A DNA stretch of 37,051 bases, taken from Bacilli bacterium. Its GTDB lineage: Bacteria; Bacillota_I; Bacilli_A; RF39; UBA660. Where the stretch lies: positions 1 through 37,051 of the forward strand of contig JAFQXM010000011.1 of the NCBI GenBank assembly GCA_017406955.1, given 5' to 3'. This document shows positions 16,368 to 23,261 of the stretch, one piece after another; positions within the stretch are counted from its first letter, which is position 1; every line of letters starts with the position of its first letter. A program made the position numbers and the translations under genes. The notes beneath the pieces are model-generated. The model searched no databases. It saw only the letters and a program-made list of their open reading frames with translations, and was not told the DNA's origin.

Positions 16368-17688
16368 ATTTTTTTATTAGTTTTTTTACAGTTGTATTTT
16401 TATTTAAATTATTTATTTCTTCTGATTGTTTTTCGTTTACTTTATTAGAAATACTTTTTAATGTGTTGATTAAGTTATTTCTAGGTTCAATCAAATTAAT
16501 ATCAGCACCTTTTTCATCACTAACTATATTACCATTTATAAATATAGTATTAGCTTCAACTTTATTAATATTTTTGATATTTAGATACTTCTCTGTTTCT
16601 AATAATAGATCATTAGATTTAATTTTACTATCATTATTTAATAAAGTACTATGAAAATATAATATAGTATTATTTCCAGTTATATTTGAATTATCTAAAG
16701 TCAATGTAGATGTTTCCATATCACAATTACAACTATTAATAGCGGAAACATCCATATTAATTTTACTATGATCATATTTATCAGAAATAATTTTTGAATT
16801 ATTACTTTTAATAAAACTATTTTTTATGTTTATAGATAATATACTATTTATATCAATGTCATCTATTAATAAAGTTGAATTATTAATATAAGTTTCATCT
16901 GAATATATTTCATATTTCTTTCCTATAATTTTTGAATTATCAATAGTTGTTTCATGCGCATTTGTTTCAAAAATATTTCCTTTGATATTAGAGTTTTTAA
17001 TATTAATTTTATTTATATCTACAAAATGTTTTCTAAACTCTTCTTCAAAAATTGCTCTATAATTTCTTATGCAATTAAGGTTAAAACTACAATCTTCTAT
17101 ATTAATATTTGGAGCAAAACATGAACTTTCTACATGAAGTTTTAGTTCTTTGTCATCGGGGATGTTTTCATTCTTAAATATAAAGTTTTCTCTAGATTCA
17201 GCATGTATAGAAAATATGTCTTCATTTGTATTGTATTTATTATTTAAAAAATAAATATCTTTAAAATTACTACCTAAAAGTAAATCATTACCTGTAAAAT
17301 TACAATTTTCAAATTTTAGGTATCTTTCTTCATTATCTAAATTTCTAATTGTTCTATATTCAGTTAAATCACTTAAATATAAACGTTCTGTATCTATATT
17401 ACAGTTTTTGAATATTATGTTTCCTCTAGCCCTAAATAATATAGGTCTAGCGTCATTAGTATATAATTTAGGTAATATTTGATTTTCTAAGATAATAGTT
17501 AGCGGTAGTTCCTTTGTATTAAGACAAGTAATAAATAGAGGTAATGTAATCTCACCGTTTAATTTAAATTTTTTTCTAGACTTTTTGTTTCTATTTATCA
17601 ATTTGTTAATATCAGGATAAATAGTATTTGTTTTTTCATCATATTTTCCATATTTTTTATTTATATGTTTTATTATTAAGTTTTCCAT
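16366..17688 (-). CDS. Asn/Ile-rich beta-helix-like protein, unknown function
   Basis: The protein has 440 residues from ATG 17688, chosen because AAGGAG (17703-17698) is nine bases upstream; an earlier ATG at 17709 lies before that site. From about residue 80 on, short irregular repeats of the kind IxFKNCNI, IDNSKIIG, INNSTLLI, LDNSNITG recur every 20-25 residues. Each pairs an alternating hydrophobic strand with an Asn-rich turn, the pattern of a right-handed parallel beta-helix. No signal peptide, transmembrane segment or sorting signal is seen, so a cytosolic place is likely, which is unusual for this fold. The Lys/Glu-rich C-terminus looks coiled (LKSISNKVNEKQSEEINNLNKN). No catalytic family recognised. 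Confidence 0.65.
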   Translation of the reverse strand: MENLIIKHINKKYGKYDEKTNTIYPDINKLINRNKKSRKKFKLNGEITLPLFITCLNTKELPLTIILENQILPKLYTNDARPILFRARGNIIFKNCNIDTERLYLSDLTEYRTIRNLDNEERYLKFENCNFTGNDLLLGSNFKDIYFLNNKYNTNEDIFSIHAESRENFIFKNENIPDDKELKLHVESSCFAPNINIEDCSFNLNCIRNYRAIFEEEFRKHFVDINKINIKNSNIKGNIFETNAHETTIDNSKIIGKKYEIYSDETYINNSTLLIDDIDINSILSINIKNSFIKSNNSKIISDKYDHSKINMDVSAINSCNCDMETSTLTLDNSNITGNNTILYFHSTLLNNDSKIKSNDLLLETEKYLNIKNINKVEANTIFINGNIVSDEKGADINLIEPRNNLINTLKSISNKVNEKQSEEINNLNKNTTVKKLIKK

Positions 17689-17710
17689 AATATGATACTC
17701 CTTAATCATT

Positions 17711-17738
17711 ATTATATCAGATTTCTTGTAATAATCAA
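17711..17738 (-). promoter_or_regulatory. Sigma-A promoter for the beta-helix-like gene
   Basis: On the - strand TTGATT (17738-17733) and TATAAT (17716-17711) are 16 bp apart. It lies directly against the divergent xerD promoter. Confidence 0.6.
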
Positions 17739-17754
17739 TATAATTATATATAAT
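17726..17754 (+). promoter_or_regulatory. Sigma-A promoter for xerD-deoB
   Basis: TTGTAA (17726-17731) and TATAAT (17749-17754) are 17 bp apart, 20 bp before the start codon. The two divergent -35 boxes are separated by a single base, so the two promoters should compete for polymerase. Confidence 0.65.
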
Positions 17755-17773
17755 ATATATAGAAGGTGGTTAT

Positions 17774-18661
17774 ATGAAAATAGATGATGCCATTAATGAT
17801 TTTATAAATTATTGTGTCTTTGAAAAAGGACTTTCTGATAAGACTAAAGAGTCATATTATAATGATTTAAATATTTATAAAGATTTTATTAAAAAAGATA
17901 ATGTTAAAGATATAGATAGTGATGATATTAAAAAATTTTTAAAAAGTAGAAGTAATAGTGAAAAAAGTAGTACAATTGCTCATAATTTAACAGTTATTAA
18001 AAATTTTCATAAATATTTATATAAAGAGGGTATTGTTAAAGAAGATATATCAGTATTTATAGATAGACCTAAATTACAAAAGAAATTACCTAAAACATTA
18101 AGTATAGAAGATGTAGATATATTGCTTGATATTAAGCTTGATAGTAAGTTTGACTACCGTAATAAAGCTATGTTAGAATTGATGTATGGGACTGGTTTAA
18201 GAGTTAGCGAATTAGTATCTTTAACACTTAATGATATAGATTCTACTAATTGTATTATTAGAATAATGGGTAAAGGTTCTAAAGAAAGAGAAATACCTTT
18301 AGGAGAATACTCAATTTATTATTTAAATAAATATTTAGAAGTTAGAAGTTCCATGTTAAAGGGTAATGATGATAATAAACTGTTTTTAAATAATCATGGT
18401 AGAGGAATGACCAGACAGGGTTTTTTTAAAAACTTAAAAAAAATATTAAAAGAAAAAGGACTTAATACTGATATATCTCCACATACTCTTAGACATTCTT
18501 TTGCGACCCATTTATTAAATAGGGGAGCTGATTTAAGAAGTATACAGGAGATGTTGGGTCATTCAGATATATCTACTACTAAGATATATACCCATGTAAG
18601 TGATGATAAAGTAAGTAGTGATTATAAAAAATATCATCCTAGAGTTGATAAGGAAGTGTAA
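17774..18661 (+). CDS. xerD: Tyrosine recombinase XerD (chromosome dimer resolution)
   Basis: The protein has 295 residues, normal for XerC/D. The N-terminal SAM-like DNA-binding domain spans residues 1-100. The catalytic residues are all present: R143 (GTGLRVSEL), K167 (MGKGSKER), H237 and R240 (HTLRHSFATH), H263 (LGHSD) and the nucleophile Y272 (IYTHV). With a partner it resolves chromosome dimers at dif. The downstream neighbour deoB matches the xerD-deoB order of Bacillus, which supports XerD over XerC and over a phage integrase. GAAGGTGG lies before ATG. Confidence 0.9.
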   Translation: MKIDDAINDFINYCVFEKGLSDKTKESYYNDLNIYKDFIKKDNVKDIDSDDIKKFLKSRSNSEKSSTIAHNLTVIKNFHKYLYKEGIVKEDISVFIDRPKLQKKLPKTLSIEDVDILLDIKLDSKFDYRNKAMLELMYGTGLRVSELVSLTLNDIDSTNCIIRIMGKGSKEREIPLGEYSIYYLNKYLEVRSSMLKGNDDNKLFLNNHGRGMTRQGFFKNLKKILKEKGLNTDISPHTLRHSFATHLLNRGADLRSIQEMLGHSDISTTKIYTHVSDDKVSSDYKKYHPRVDKEV

Positions 18662-18664
18662 TAT

Positions 18665-19834
18665 ATGAAATTTAAAAGAATATTTTTAATGGTTTTAGAT
18701 GGGTTAGGTGTAGGTGAAGCTAGTGATGCAAGTAATTATGGCGATACTGGATCTAATACATTAGGACATATTAAAGAAAAGTATGATTTATTTATACCTA
18801 ATCTTAAAAAAATAGGTTTTTTGGATACTTTGAACATGAATGAAGATAAAGAAGTAGAAGCTTATTATACTATTGCAAGTCCAATTAATGCTGGTAAAGA
18901 TAGCTTAAATGGACATTATGAAATGATGGGTATAAAGAATAATATTCCATTTAAAACATTTAACAAAGGTTTTTCTCCACAATTAGTAAGTGGAATTGAA
19001 CAGTTGACTGGTAGAAAAGTAATTGGTAATAAATGTTCTATTGATGGTTTATCAATTATTAATGAATTAGGTGAAAGACAGCAAAATTATGGTTCATTAA
19101 TTGTATATACATCAGCTGATTCTGATCTGCAGATAGCTGCGCATGAAGATTGTATTCCTATTTCGACTTTATATCAGTATTGTGAAAGAATTAGAGCAGT
19201 TACTTTAAGAGATGAATGGAGAGTAGGTAGGGTAATTGCTAGACCATTTAATGGTAAAGTAGGTCATTATAAATTACTAAATAGTGCAAGACGTGATTAT
19301 GCTGTTAAACCTCCAACTAAAAGTATCTTAGATAATTTAATTGATGCAAAATATAATGTTATTGGTATAGGTAAAGTAAATGATATTTTTGATGGTCAAG
19401 GTATTAATAAAGTAATTAAGGCAAATAGTAATTCAGAAGCTATTAATAAATTTATTGATATCATAGATAAAAAATTTACTGGTTTATGTATAGTCAACTT
19501 AGCTGACTTTGATGGATTGTATGGTCATACTAGAGATGTTGAAGGTTATGGTAAAGCTATTGAAGAATTAGATGTAGATATTCCTATTATTTTAAATAAA
19601 TTAGAAACAGACGATTTATTGATAATAACAGCTGATCATGGTAATGATCCAACGTTTGATGGTAATGATCATACCAGAGAAAATGTTCCAGTTATCTTAT
19701 ATAGTAGAAATTTTAAAGAAGCTAAAAGATTAGAGCCTTTTAATACACTTGCTAATATAGGAGCAACTATTGCAGATAATTTTGAAGTAAATGATATGAA
19801 TATTGGTATGAGTATTTTGGAAGAATTAGAATAG
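18665..19834 (+). CDS. deoB: Phosphopentomutase
   Basis: The protein has 389 residues, the family length. Metal sites of the alkaline-phosphatase superfamily are visible in MVLDGLGVGEASDA near the start and in NLADFDGLYGHTRDVEGY and ITADHGNDPTFDGNDHTRE near the end. The phosphorylated Thr site lies in DTGSNTLGHI. SADSDLQIAAHED and HYKLLNSARRDYAVKPP are DeoB-specific. It converts ribose or deoxyribose 1-phosphate to the 5-phosphate in nucleoside salvage. It is co-transcribed with xerD (3-bp gap) and ends at a strong terminator. Confidence 0.96.
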   Translation: MKFKRIFLMVLDGLGVGEASDASNYGDTGSNTLGHIKEKYDLFIPNLKKIGFLDTLNMNEDKEVEAYYTIASPINAGKDSLNGHYEMMGIKNNIPFKTFNKGFSPQLVSGIEQLTGRKVIGNKCSIDGLSIINELGERQQNYGSLIVYTSADSDLQIAAHEDCIPISTLYQYCERIRAVTLRDEWRVGRVIARPFNGKVGHYKLLNSARRDYAVKPPTKSILDNLIDAKYNVIGIGKVNDIFDGQGINKVIKANSNSEAINKFIDIIDKKFTGLCIVNLADFDGLYGHTRDVEGYGKAIEELDVDIPIILNKLETDDLLIITADHGNDPTFDGNDHTRENVPVILYSRNFKEAKRLEPFNTLANIGATIADNFEVNDMNIGMSILEELE

Positions 19835-19843
19835 GGGAGTTAT

Positions 19844-19876
19844 AAAAAAAGAAGAGGATTATGCCTCTTCTTTTTC
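19844..19876. terminator. Strong bidirectional terminator between deoB and the DUF1540-like gene
   Basis: A perfect 12-bp stem (AAAAAGAAGAGG 19846-19857, CCTCTTCTTTTT 19864-19875) encloses a 6-base loop. It overlaps the last codons of the convergent gene. Confidence 0.88.
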
Positions 19877-20116
19877 GTCTTCTTCATTATCAGATTCAGA
19901 GTTAACTTCATATTCTTCATCAGTTATCTCATCATCATCACTTTCTTCTTCTGTTTCAAAACTTTCACAAGCTGTATCATTTGAATCATAACATTCATCT
20001 GTATCATCACTATAACCAACTTTTATTTCATCAAGTTCGCATTTACCCTCTTCACTATCATTATACTTACAATCCTCTACATCACAATTAATTTTATTTT
20101 TATCTTTTTTTCTCAT
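19859..20116 (-). CDS. DUF1540-like Cys-rich protein with very acidic tail
   Basis: The protein has 85 residues. The first 50 residues carry CDVEDCKYNDSEEGKCELDEIKVG and a later DTACESF. This is the Cys spacing and the VxxCxYN...C...I.V...CxxF pattern of DUF1540 domains, which probably bind a metal. The last 35 residues are nearly all Glu, Asp and Ser (EEESDDDEITDEEYE), giving an extremely acidic and presumably unstructured tail. DUF1540 proteins are common in spore-forming Clostridia, with no proven role. AGGAGG is seven bases before ATG. The 415-bp region upstream holds its promoter. Confidence 0.65.
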   Translation of the reverse strand: MRKKDKNKINCDVEDCKYNDSEEGKCELDEIKVGYSDDTDECYDSNDTACESFETEEESDDDEITDEEYEVNSESDNEEDEKEEA

Positions 20117-20532
20117 TTAAATGCCTCCTACTCTTATTATTTACAAAAGAGAGGATATTATACAAAATATTAAATTTCATATTTTAAATCGAGATGGATA
20201 ATTACCTATCTAATTAAAGTTAAATTGCTTAAAATTAACTACCCCTTTTCTATGGAGTGGAGGAATAGTAATATTATTATATATTTATATTATAATAAAT
20301 AATAAATTTATATAATTAAATAATTAAAAAAATATAAATTTAAATATAGAATACTTCATAACATACTCTTATAAAAGAGTAGAAGTGTACTAATTGTAAG
20401 TATTATGTAATATTTATATGTAAAACATACTAATATATAGGTATTTATTATTGATATTATTGTTATATTTTATATAGAAGTTAACATAATATCAATTATC
20501 GGAAGTTATATAAAATAGAAAAAGAATATAAA
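20117..20532. other. 415-bp AT-rich intergenic region with several hairpins
   Basis: No convincing reading frame is seen. A TATAAT (20162-20157, - strand) may serve the DUF1540-like gene. Inverted repeats are: AGATGGATAATTACCTATCT (20192-20211, imperfect palindrome); AGTTAA/TTAACT (20218-20223, 20235-20240); and TACTCTT/AAGAGTA (20364-20370, 20375-20381) with a second helix around it (20351-20357 with 20382-20388). A less A/T-pure patch, about 20240-20265, contains CCCC and GGAG runs. An unannotated small RNA is possible. Between 20270 and 20345 it is almost pure A/T. Confidence 0.4.
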
Positions 20533-20546
20533 TTAATTATATTCTT
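20515..20546 (-). terminator. Terminator of the 184-aa unknown gene
   Basis: A perfect 10-bp stem (AAGAATATAA 20522-20531, TTATATTCTT 20537-20546) is followed on the - strand by TTTCTATTTT. It overlaps the stop codon. Confidence 0.7.
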
Positions 20547-21087
20547 GCTTCTTATTTGTATATTTGTATGTCTTATTTTTAGATTTATAGCTTTTAGCCT
20601 TATCTTCTTCACTATCATAATATGATATTAAATTACCTGTATAATCATTTATATGTATACTCGTAATTTGATTAGTTTTTTCATAGCCTGTATTAGTTAT
20701 TTCCATTTTTTTATGTGAAAAGTATGATGTATTATCTGCATTATGTGATAGCTTATAGACATCAACATCTTCTTTTACATAGTTATTACAATATTTAATA
20801 GCTGGTTTTATTTTTTTATCTATTACAATAACATTATTACCAGAACGATTAATTAATATGTTAATAAATCTATTACTACAGTACAATTTAGCATCAATAT
20901 TTCTTGTATAAGCATCACCAAATTCATAATCTAAATATACATTTTGTTTTTTAATTTGATAACTTTGATTTTTCCAGTCAATAAAATTATATATTATATC
21001 TGCTTCAATAACATTTTCTAGCATATTTTTACATTCTGAGTTTTTAAATTGCTTTGATAACCAATAATTAATGTTATATTTTTTCAT
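20533..21087 (-). CDS. Hypothetical protein, 184 aa
   Basis: No family recognised. The protein is hydrophilic, rich in Lys, Asn, Tyr and Asp, with no signal peptide or membrane helix. The first two thirds show alternating hydrophobic strands (ANI-type segments such as RFINILINRSGNNVIVIDKK and ITSIHINDYTGNLISYY), suggesting a small beta-rich fold. The last 30 residues are a Lys/Glu/Tyr-rich tail. Three Cys are scattered. AGGAG precedes ATG, and it has its own promoter (21155-21127) and terminator, so it is monocistronic. Its place between a DUF1540-like gene and an HTH regulator near sporulation genes is only suggestive. Confidence 0.6.
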   Translation of the reverse strand: MKKYNINYWLSKQFKNSECKNMLENVIEADIIYNFIDWKNQSYQIKKQNVYLDYEFGDAYTRNIDAKLYCSNRFINILINRSGNNVIVIDKKIKPAIKYCNNYVKEDVDVYKLSHNADNTSYFSHKKMEITNTGYEKTNQITSIHINDYTGNLISYYDSEEDKAKSYKSKNKTYKYTNKKQEYN

Positions 21088-21126
21088 GTTATATACTCTA
21101 CTCCTCTCTTTTTGACGCGGACATAT

Positions 21127-21155
21127 AGTATATCATATTATGTATAATTTTACAA
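21127..21155 (-). promoter_or_regulatory. Sigma-A promoter for the 184-aa unknown gene
   Basis: On the - strand TTGTAA (21155-21150) and TATACT (21132-21127) are 17 bp apart. The 5' leader contains a GC patch (GTCCGCGTC) before the AGGAG ribosome site. Confidence 0.6.
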
Positions 21156-21180
21156 TAAAAAACTATCTTTCGATAGTTTA
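21154..21180 (-). terminator. Terminator of the HTH regulator gene
   Basis: AAACTATC (21160-21167) pairs with GATAGTTT (21172-21179) around a TTTC loop, with a T-run on the - strand. It overlaps the stop codon. Confidence 0.8.
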
Positions 21181-21945
21181 TACTTTTCTTGATTCTATTT
21201 CATCGATTTTTTCTAATACTTCTTTAGCATTACTTTCACTTATTTCATTATATCCTAATTCTTTTAAGGCTTGTACTTTAGCAGTATTCAATTCTTGTGT
21301 ACGAGAAAGTTTTTCTTCATTTTTATGTTCAATGTCTTGAACAAATTTTTTGTGAGTTTCACTAATTTTTGTTTTTGAAGCATGTCCACCATTATATAAA
21401 GTTATTGCACTAAACATTATACTTTCAAATACAAATTGTTTATCTTTATTGAATACAAATTCTGATGGATCAGTAAATCCTAATGATTTAGACATATATG
21501 CTAAAATGTATTTTAATTCATCTGTAGTTTCCATAGATTGTAGGAAATTATATAAATATAAATAAGTATTATATGTTTCTTTAGTTTTATCATTAGATAA
21601 TTTTTCTTTTAATAAATTAATAATTTCAGATAATAACTCTTGTTCTTTTTTATTAAATCCTTTTAAATCGGCAATTATTTCTCTATTTGAAGAATCTTGT
21701 ACTCCTTCTTTTAGACGATGTTCTACTTCAATAATATATTCACCATTTATTTTAATATTTTTTAATTCATCTTTACTTTCGATATTTAATAAACTTAATA
21801 ATTTAGCTGATTTTTCTTTAGGCCAATCATCTAGATTATCAATAGCTAAATAATTATATAGCATTTGTCTAGATACTCCTAAATATTTTGCTAAACGGAC
21901 TTTGCTAACCCCTAATTCAGTTAATACTACATTTAACTCTTTCAT
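21178..21945 (-). CDS. Helix-turn-helix transcriptional regulator
   Basis: The protein has 255 residues from ATG 21945. GGAGGG lies ten bases upstream, while ATG 21954 is too close to it. An N-terminal HTH is at about residues 5-35 (VLTELGVSKVRLAKYLGVSRQMLYNYL) and resembles XRE or KorB-like readers. A region with NREIIADLKGFNKKEQELLSEIINLLKE follows. The C-terminal half is helical (YLYLYNFLQSMETTDELKYILAYMSKSLGF, then a long Lys/Glu coiled segment ending EVLEKIDEIESRKV) and probably dimerises. No effector domain is recognised. Its promoter carries a perfect AAGTGT-N6-ACACTT repeat at the -35, so negative autoregulation is likely. It lies just downstream of spoIIM. Confidence 0.75.
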   Translation of the reverse strand: MKELNVVLTELGVSKVRLAKYLGVSRQMLYNYLAIDNLDDWPKEKSAKLLSLLNIESKDELKNIKINGEYIIEVEHRLKEGVQDSSNREIIADLKGFNKKEQELLSEIINLLKEKLSNDKTKETYNTYLYLYNFLQSMETTDELKYILAYMSKSLGFTDPSEFVFNKDKQFVFESIMFSAITLYNGGHASKTKISETHKKFVQDIEHKNEEKLSRTQELNTAKVQALKELGYNEISESNAKEVLEKIDEIESRKV

Positions 21946-21967
21946 ATTTATCATACCCTCCAATATA

Positions 21968-21996
21968 ATTATAGACATAATTTTATATATAATCAA
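21968..21996 (-). promoter_or_regulatory. Sigma-A promoter of the HTH regulator
   Basis: On the - strand TTGATT (21996-21991) and TATAAT (21973-21968) are 17 bp apart, 22 bp before the start codon. Confidence 0.7.
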
Positions 21997-22012
21997 GTGT
22001 AAATTGACACTT
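21995..22012. promoter_or_regulatory. Probable operator AAGTGT-N6-ACACTT
   Basis: A perfect 6-bp inverted repeat with a 6-bp spacer overlaps the upstream edge of the -35 box of the HTH gene. It has no T-run on either side, so it is not a terminator of spoIIM. The symmetry and position suit a dimeric repressor, most simply the HTH protein itself. Confidence 0.5.
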
Positions 22013-22021
22013 TTAAACTTT

Positions 22022-22621
22022 TTATATAAAAATGTTTATAATATTTGGTACTATATATACTTCTACTAAAGATGATAAAATAATTAATAATAATGAAAAA
22101 ATATATATTTTAATATATCTCTTAACTGTTTTTTTATGAATATTATTTCTTTTTTTAAATAAATAATTAAATAGTATTATTGAAAAATCTATAGAATAAT
22201 AACATAATACAAAATATATTAATAAGTTTAAAATTAAAGGTATTACATATATAATAGAAAGTATTAATCCATTTAATTTATATGATAATAAAATACTACT
22301 TATTGAAAATCCAAGTATAAAGCTTTTTATGAATAATACTATTACTATAAATACTGAACCGATTATTGAAATACCAAATATCCATATTAGTGATAATATA
22401 AGAATATTAGAGAAAAGTGTTGAAATTAAAGATGAAGTGTAATTAAGATTATTATTTTTAATATTAATGAAGAAGTTATCTAAAGTTGAGATTAATAGTT
22501 TTTTACTGGAATTTGACAATAGTGAGGGAAATAATAATCCTATTGTTACTGATAATATTATTACAATAATTAGAGTAATTAGTAGTTTATTTTTTTTATA
22601 TTTTTTAATAGTGTTTTTCAT
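22022..22621 (-). CDS. spoIIM: Stage II sporulation protein M
   Basis: The protein has 199 residues; ATG 22621 is preferred over 22624 because AAGGAG is then six bases away. It has about five transmembrane helices. The central block LIWIFGISIIGSVFIVIVLF and the following FILGFSISSILL are the SpoIIM signature. Length is close to the Bacillus protein. SpoIIM acts with SpoIID and SpoIIP in the engulfment machine that thins septal peptidoglycan. In Bacillus it is under sigma-E; here a CATACAA element (22666-22660, - strand) resembles the sigma-E -10, but no well-spaced -35 is seen. Confidence 0.87.
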   Translation of the reverse strand: MKNTIKKYKKNKLLITLIIVIILSVTIGLLFPSLLSNSSKKLLISTLDNFFINIKNNNLNYTSSLISTLFSNILILSLIWIFGISIIGSVFIVIVLFIKSFILGFSISSILLSYKLNGLILSIIYVIPLILNLLIYFVLCYYSIDFSIILFNYLFKKRNNIHKKTVKRYIKIYIFSLLLIILSSLVEVYIVPNIINIFI

Positions 22622-22677
22622 CATATTCTCCTTTATTAAATACTATTAAAAATATTTTCTTGTATGCAAAAAATAAA

Positions 22678-22706
22678 TTTACTTTTTATGACATTTATTT
22701 TATAAT
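22678..22706 (+). promoter_or_regulatory. Promoter of the 28-aa microprotein
   Basis: TTTACT (22678-22683) and TATAAT (22701-22706) are 17 bp apart, 18 bp before the ATG. The -35 is weak. Confidence 0.5.
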
Positions 22707-22724
22707 TGTAATGAGGTGTTTATT

Positions 22725-22811
22725 ATGAATGAAAAAGTAATAAAAGGTGTAGCTATATTTTTGGTTTTAGTTATGTTAATAGCGTTTTTTAGTGTTTTAT
22801 TATATTTATAA
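22725..22811 (+). CDS. 28-residue membrane microprotein
   Basis: ATG 22725 opens 28 codons ending at TAA 22809-22811. The start MNEKVIKGVA is followed by one hydrophobic helix (IFLVLVMLIAFFSVLLYL) to the end. GAGGTG lies six bases before ATG, a promoter lies upstream, and a terminator begins at the stop codon, so it is a complete small transcription unit and not noise. It resembles the short single-helix DUF4044-type proteins of Bacilli, but this is only a likeness in length and layout. No function can be given. Confidence 0.7.
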   Translation: MNEKVIKGVAIFLVLVMLIAFFSVLLYL

Positions 22812-22836
22812 AAAAAGAACTGATGTTCTTTTTTTA
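22811..22836. terminator. Terminator after the microprotein (bidirectional)
   Basis: AAAAAAGAAC (22811-22820) pairs with GTTCTTTTTT (22825-22834) around a TGAT loop. It also ends the convergent 100-aa gene. Confidence 0.75.
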
Positions 22837-23136
22837 TTTATCTATATATCCTTCTATTTCTGGAATAATGGATTCAATATTACTATCAGGTATATTATAT
22901 TTATTTACTATATCATTTATTCTTTTCTTATCTTTACTTAAATATAGTAATAATAAACCTGCTATCCTGTTAGTAGTATACTGATCTATTATTTTTCTGT
23001 CATTTGCATTAATTTTATATTTTCTACATAAATCTCTTATAGGTCCATATCCATATAAATAGTTAGTTAATGATCTTGATATTAAATTTATTTTATTATT
23101 TCTATCTTTTAATAATACTTTTGTCCATATTTTCAT
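22834..23136 (-). CDS. Hypothetical protein, 100 aa
   Basis: No family recognised. It is predicted all-helical and basic at the start (MKIWTKVLLKDRNNKINLISRS). A middle block YGPIRDLCRKYKINANDRKII and TTNRIAGLLLLYLSKDKKRINDI look conserved-type, with a hydrophobic helix too short and charged at its ends to be a clear membrane anchor. AAGGA precedes ATG. It lies between spoIIM and spoIVB, both sporulation genes, on the same strand as both, so a sporulation link is possible but unproven. Confidence 0.6.
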   Translation of the reverse strand: MKIWTKVLLKDRNNKINLISRSLTNYLYGYGPIRDLCRKYKINANDRKIIDQYTTNRIAGLLLLYLSKDKKRINDIVNKYNIPDSNIESIIPEIEGYIDK

Positions 23137-23228
23137 ATAATCAGTCCTTACTTGGTTTAATATAATAACATAGATTATTTAAAAAATAAACTATATAATT
23201 ATTATTTTCTAATATTATTTAAATATTC

Positions 23229-23261
23229 TAAAAATAGAGACTTATTTTGTCTCTATTTTTC
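23229..23261 (-). terminator. Terminator of spoIVB
   Basis: A perfect 12-bp stem (AAAAATAGAGAC 23230-23241, GTCTCTATTTTT 23249-23260) with a 7-base loop overlaps the spoIVB stop codon and has T-runs on both strands. Confidence 0.85.

Noticed and set aside
16274-16654. 126-codon reading frame on + strand
   Set aside because: Hydrophobic shadow across the rarA start and the end of the beta-helix-like gene; no ribosome site.
17774-18661. XerD-like gene as an integrase of a mobile element
   Set aside because: Length and motif set are those of housekeeping Xer proteins, deoB follows as in Bacillus, and no attachment repeats or phage genes are near.
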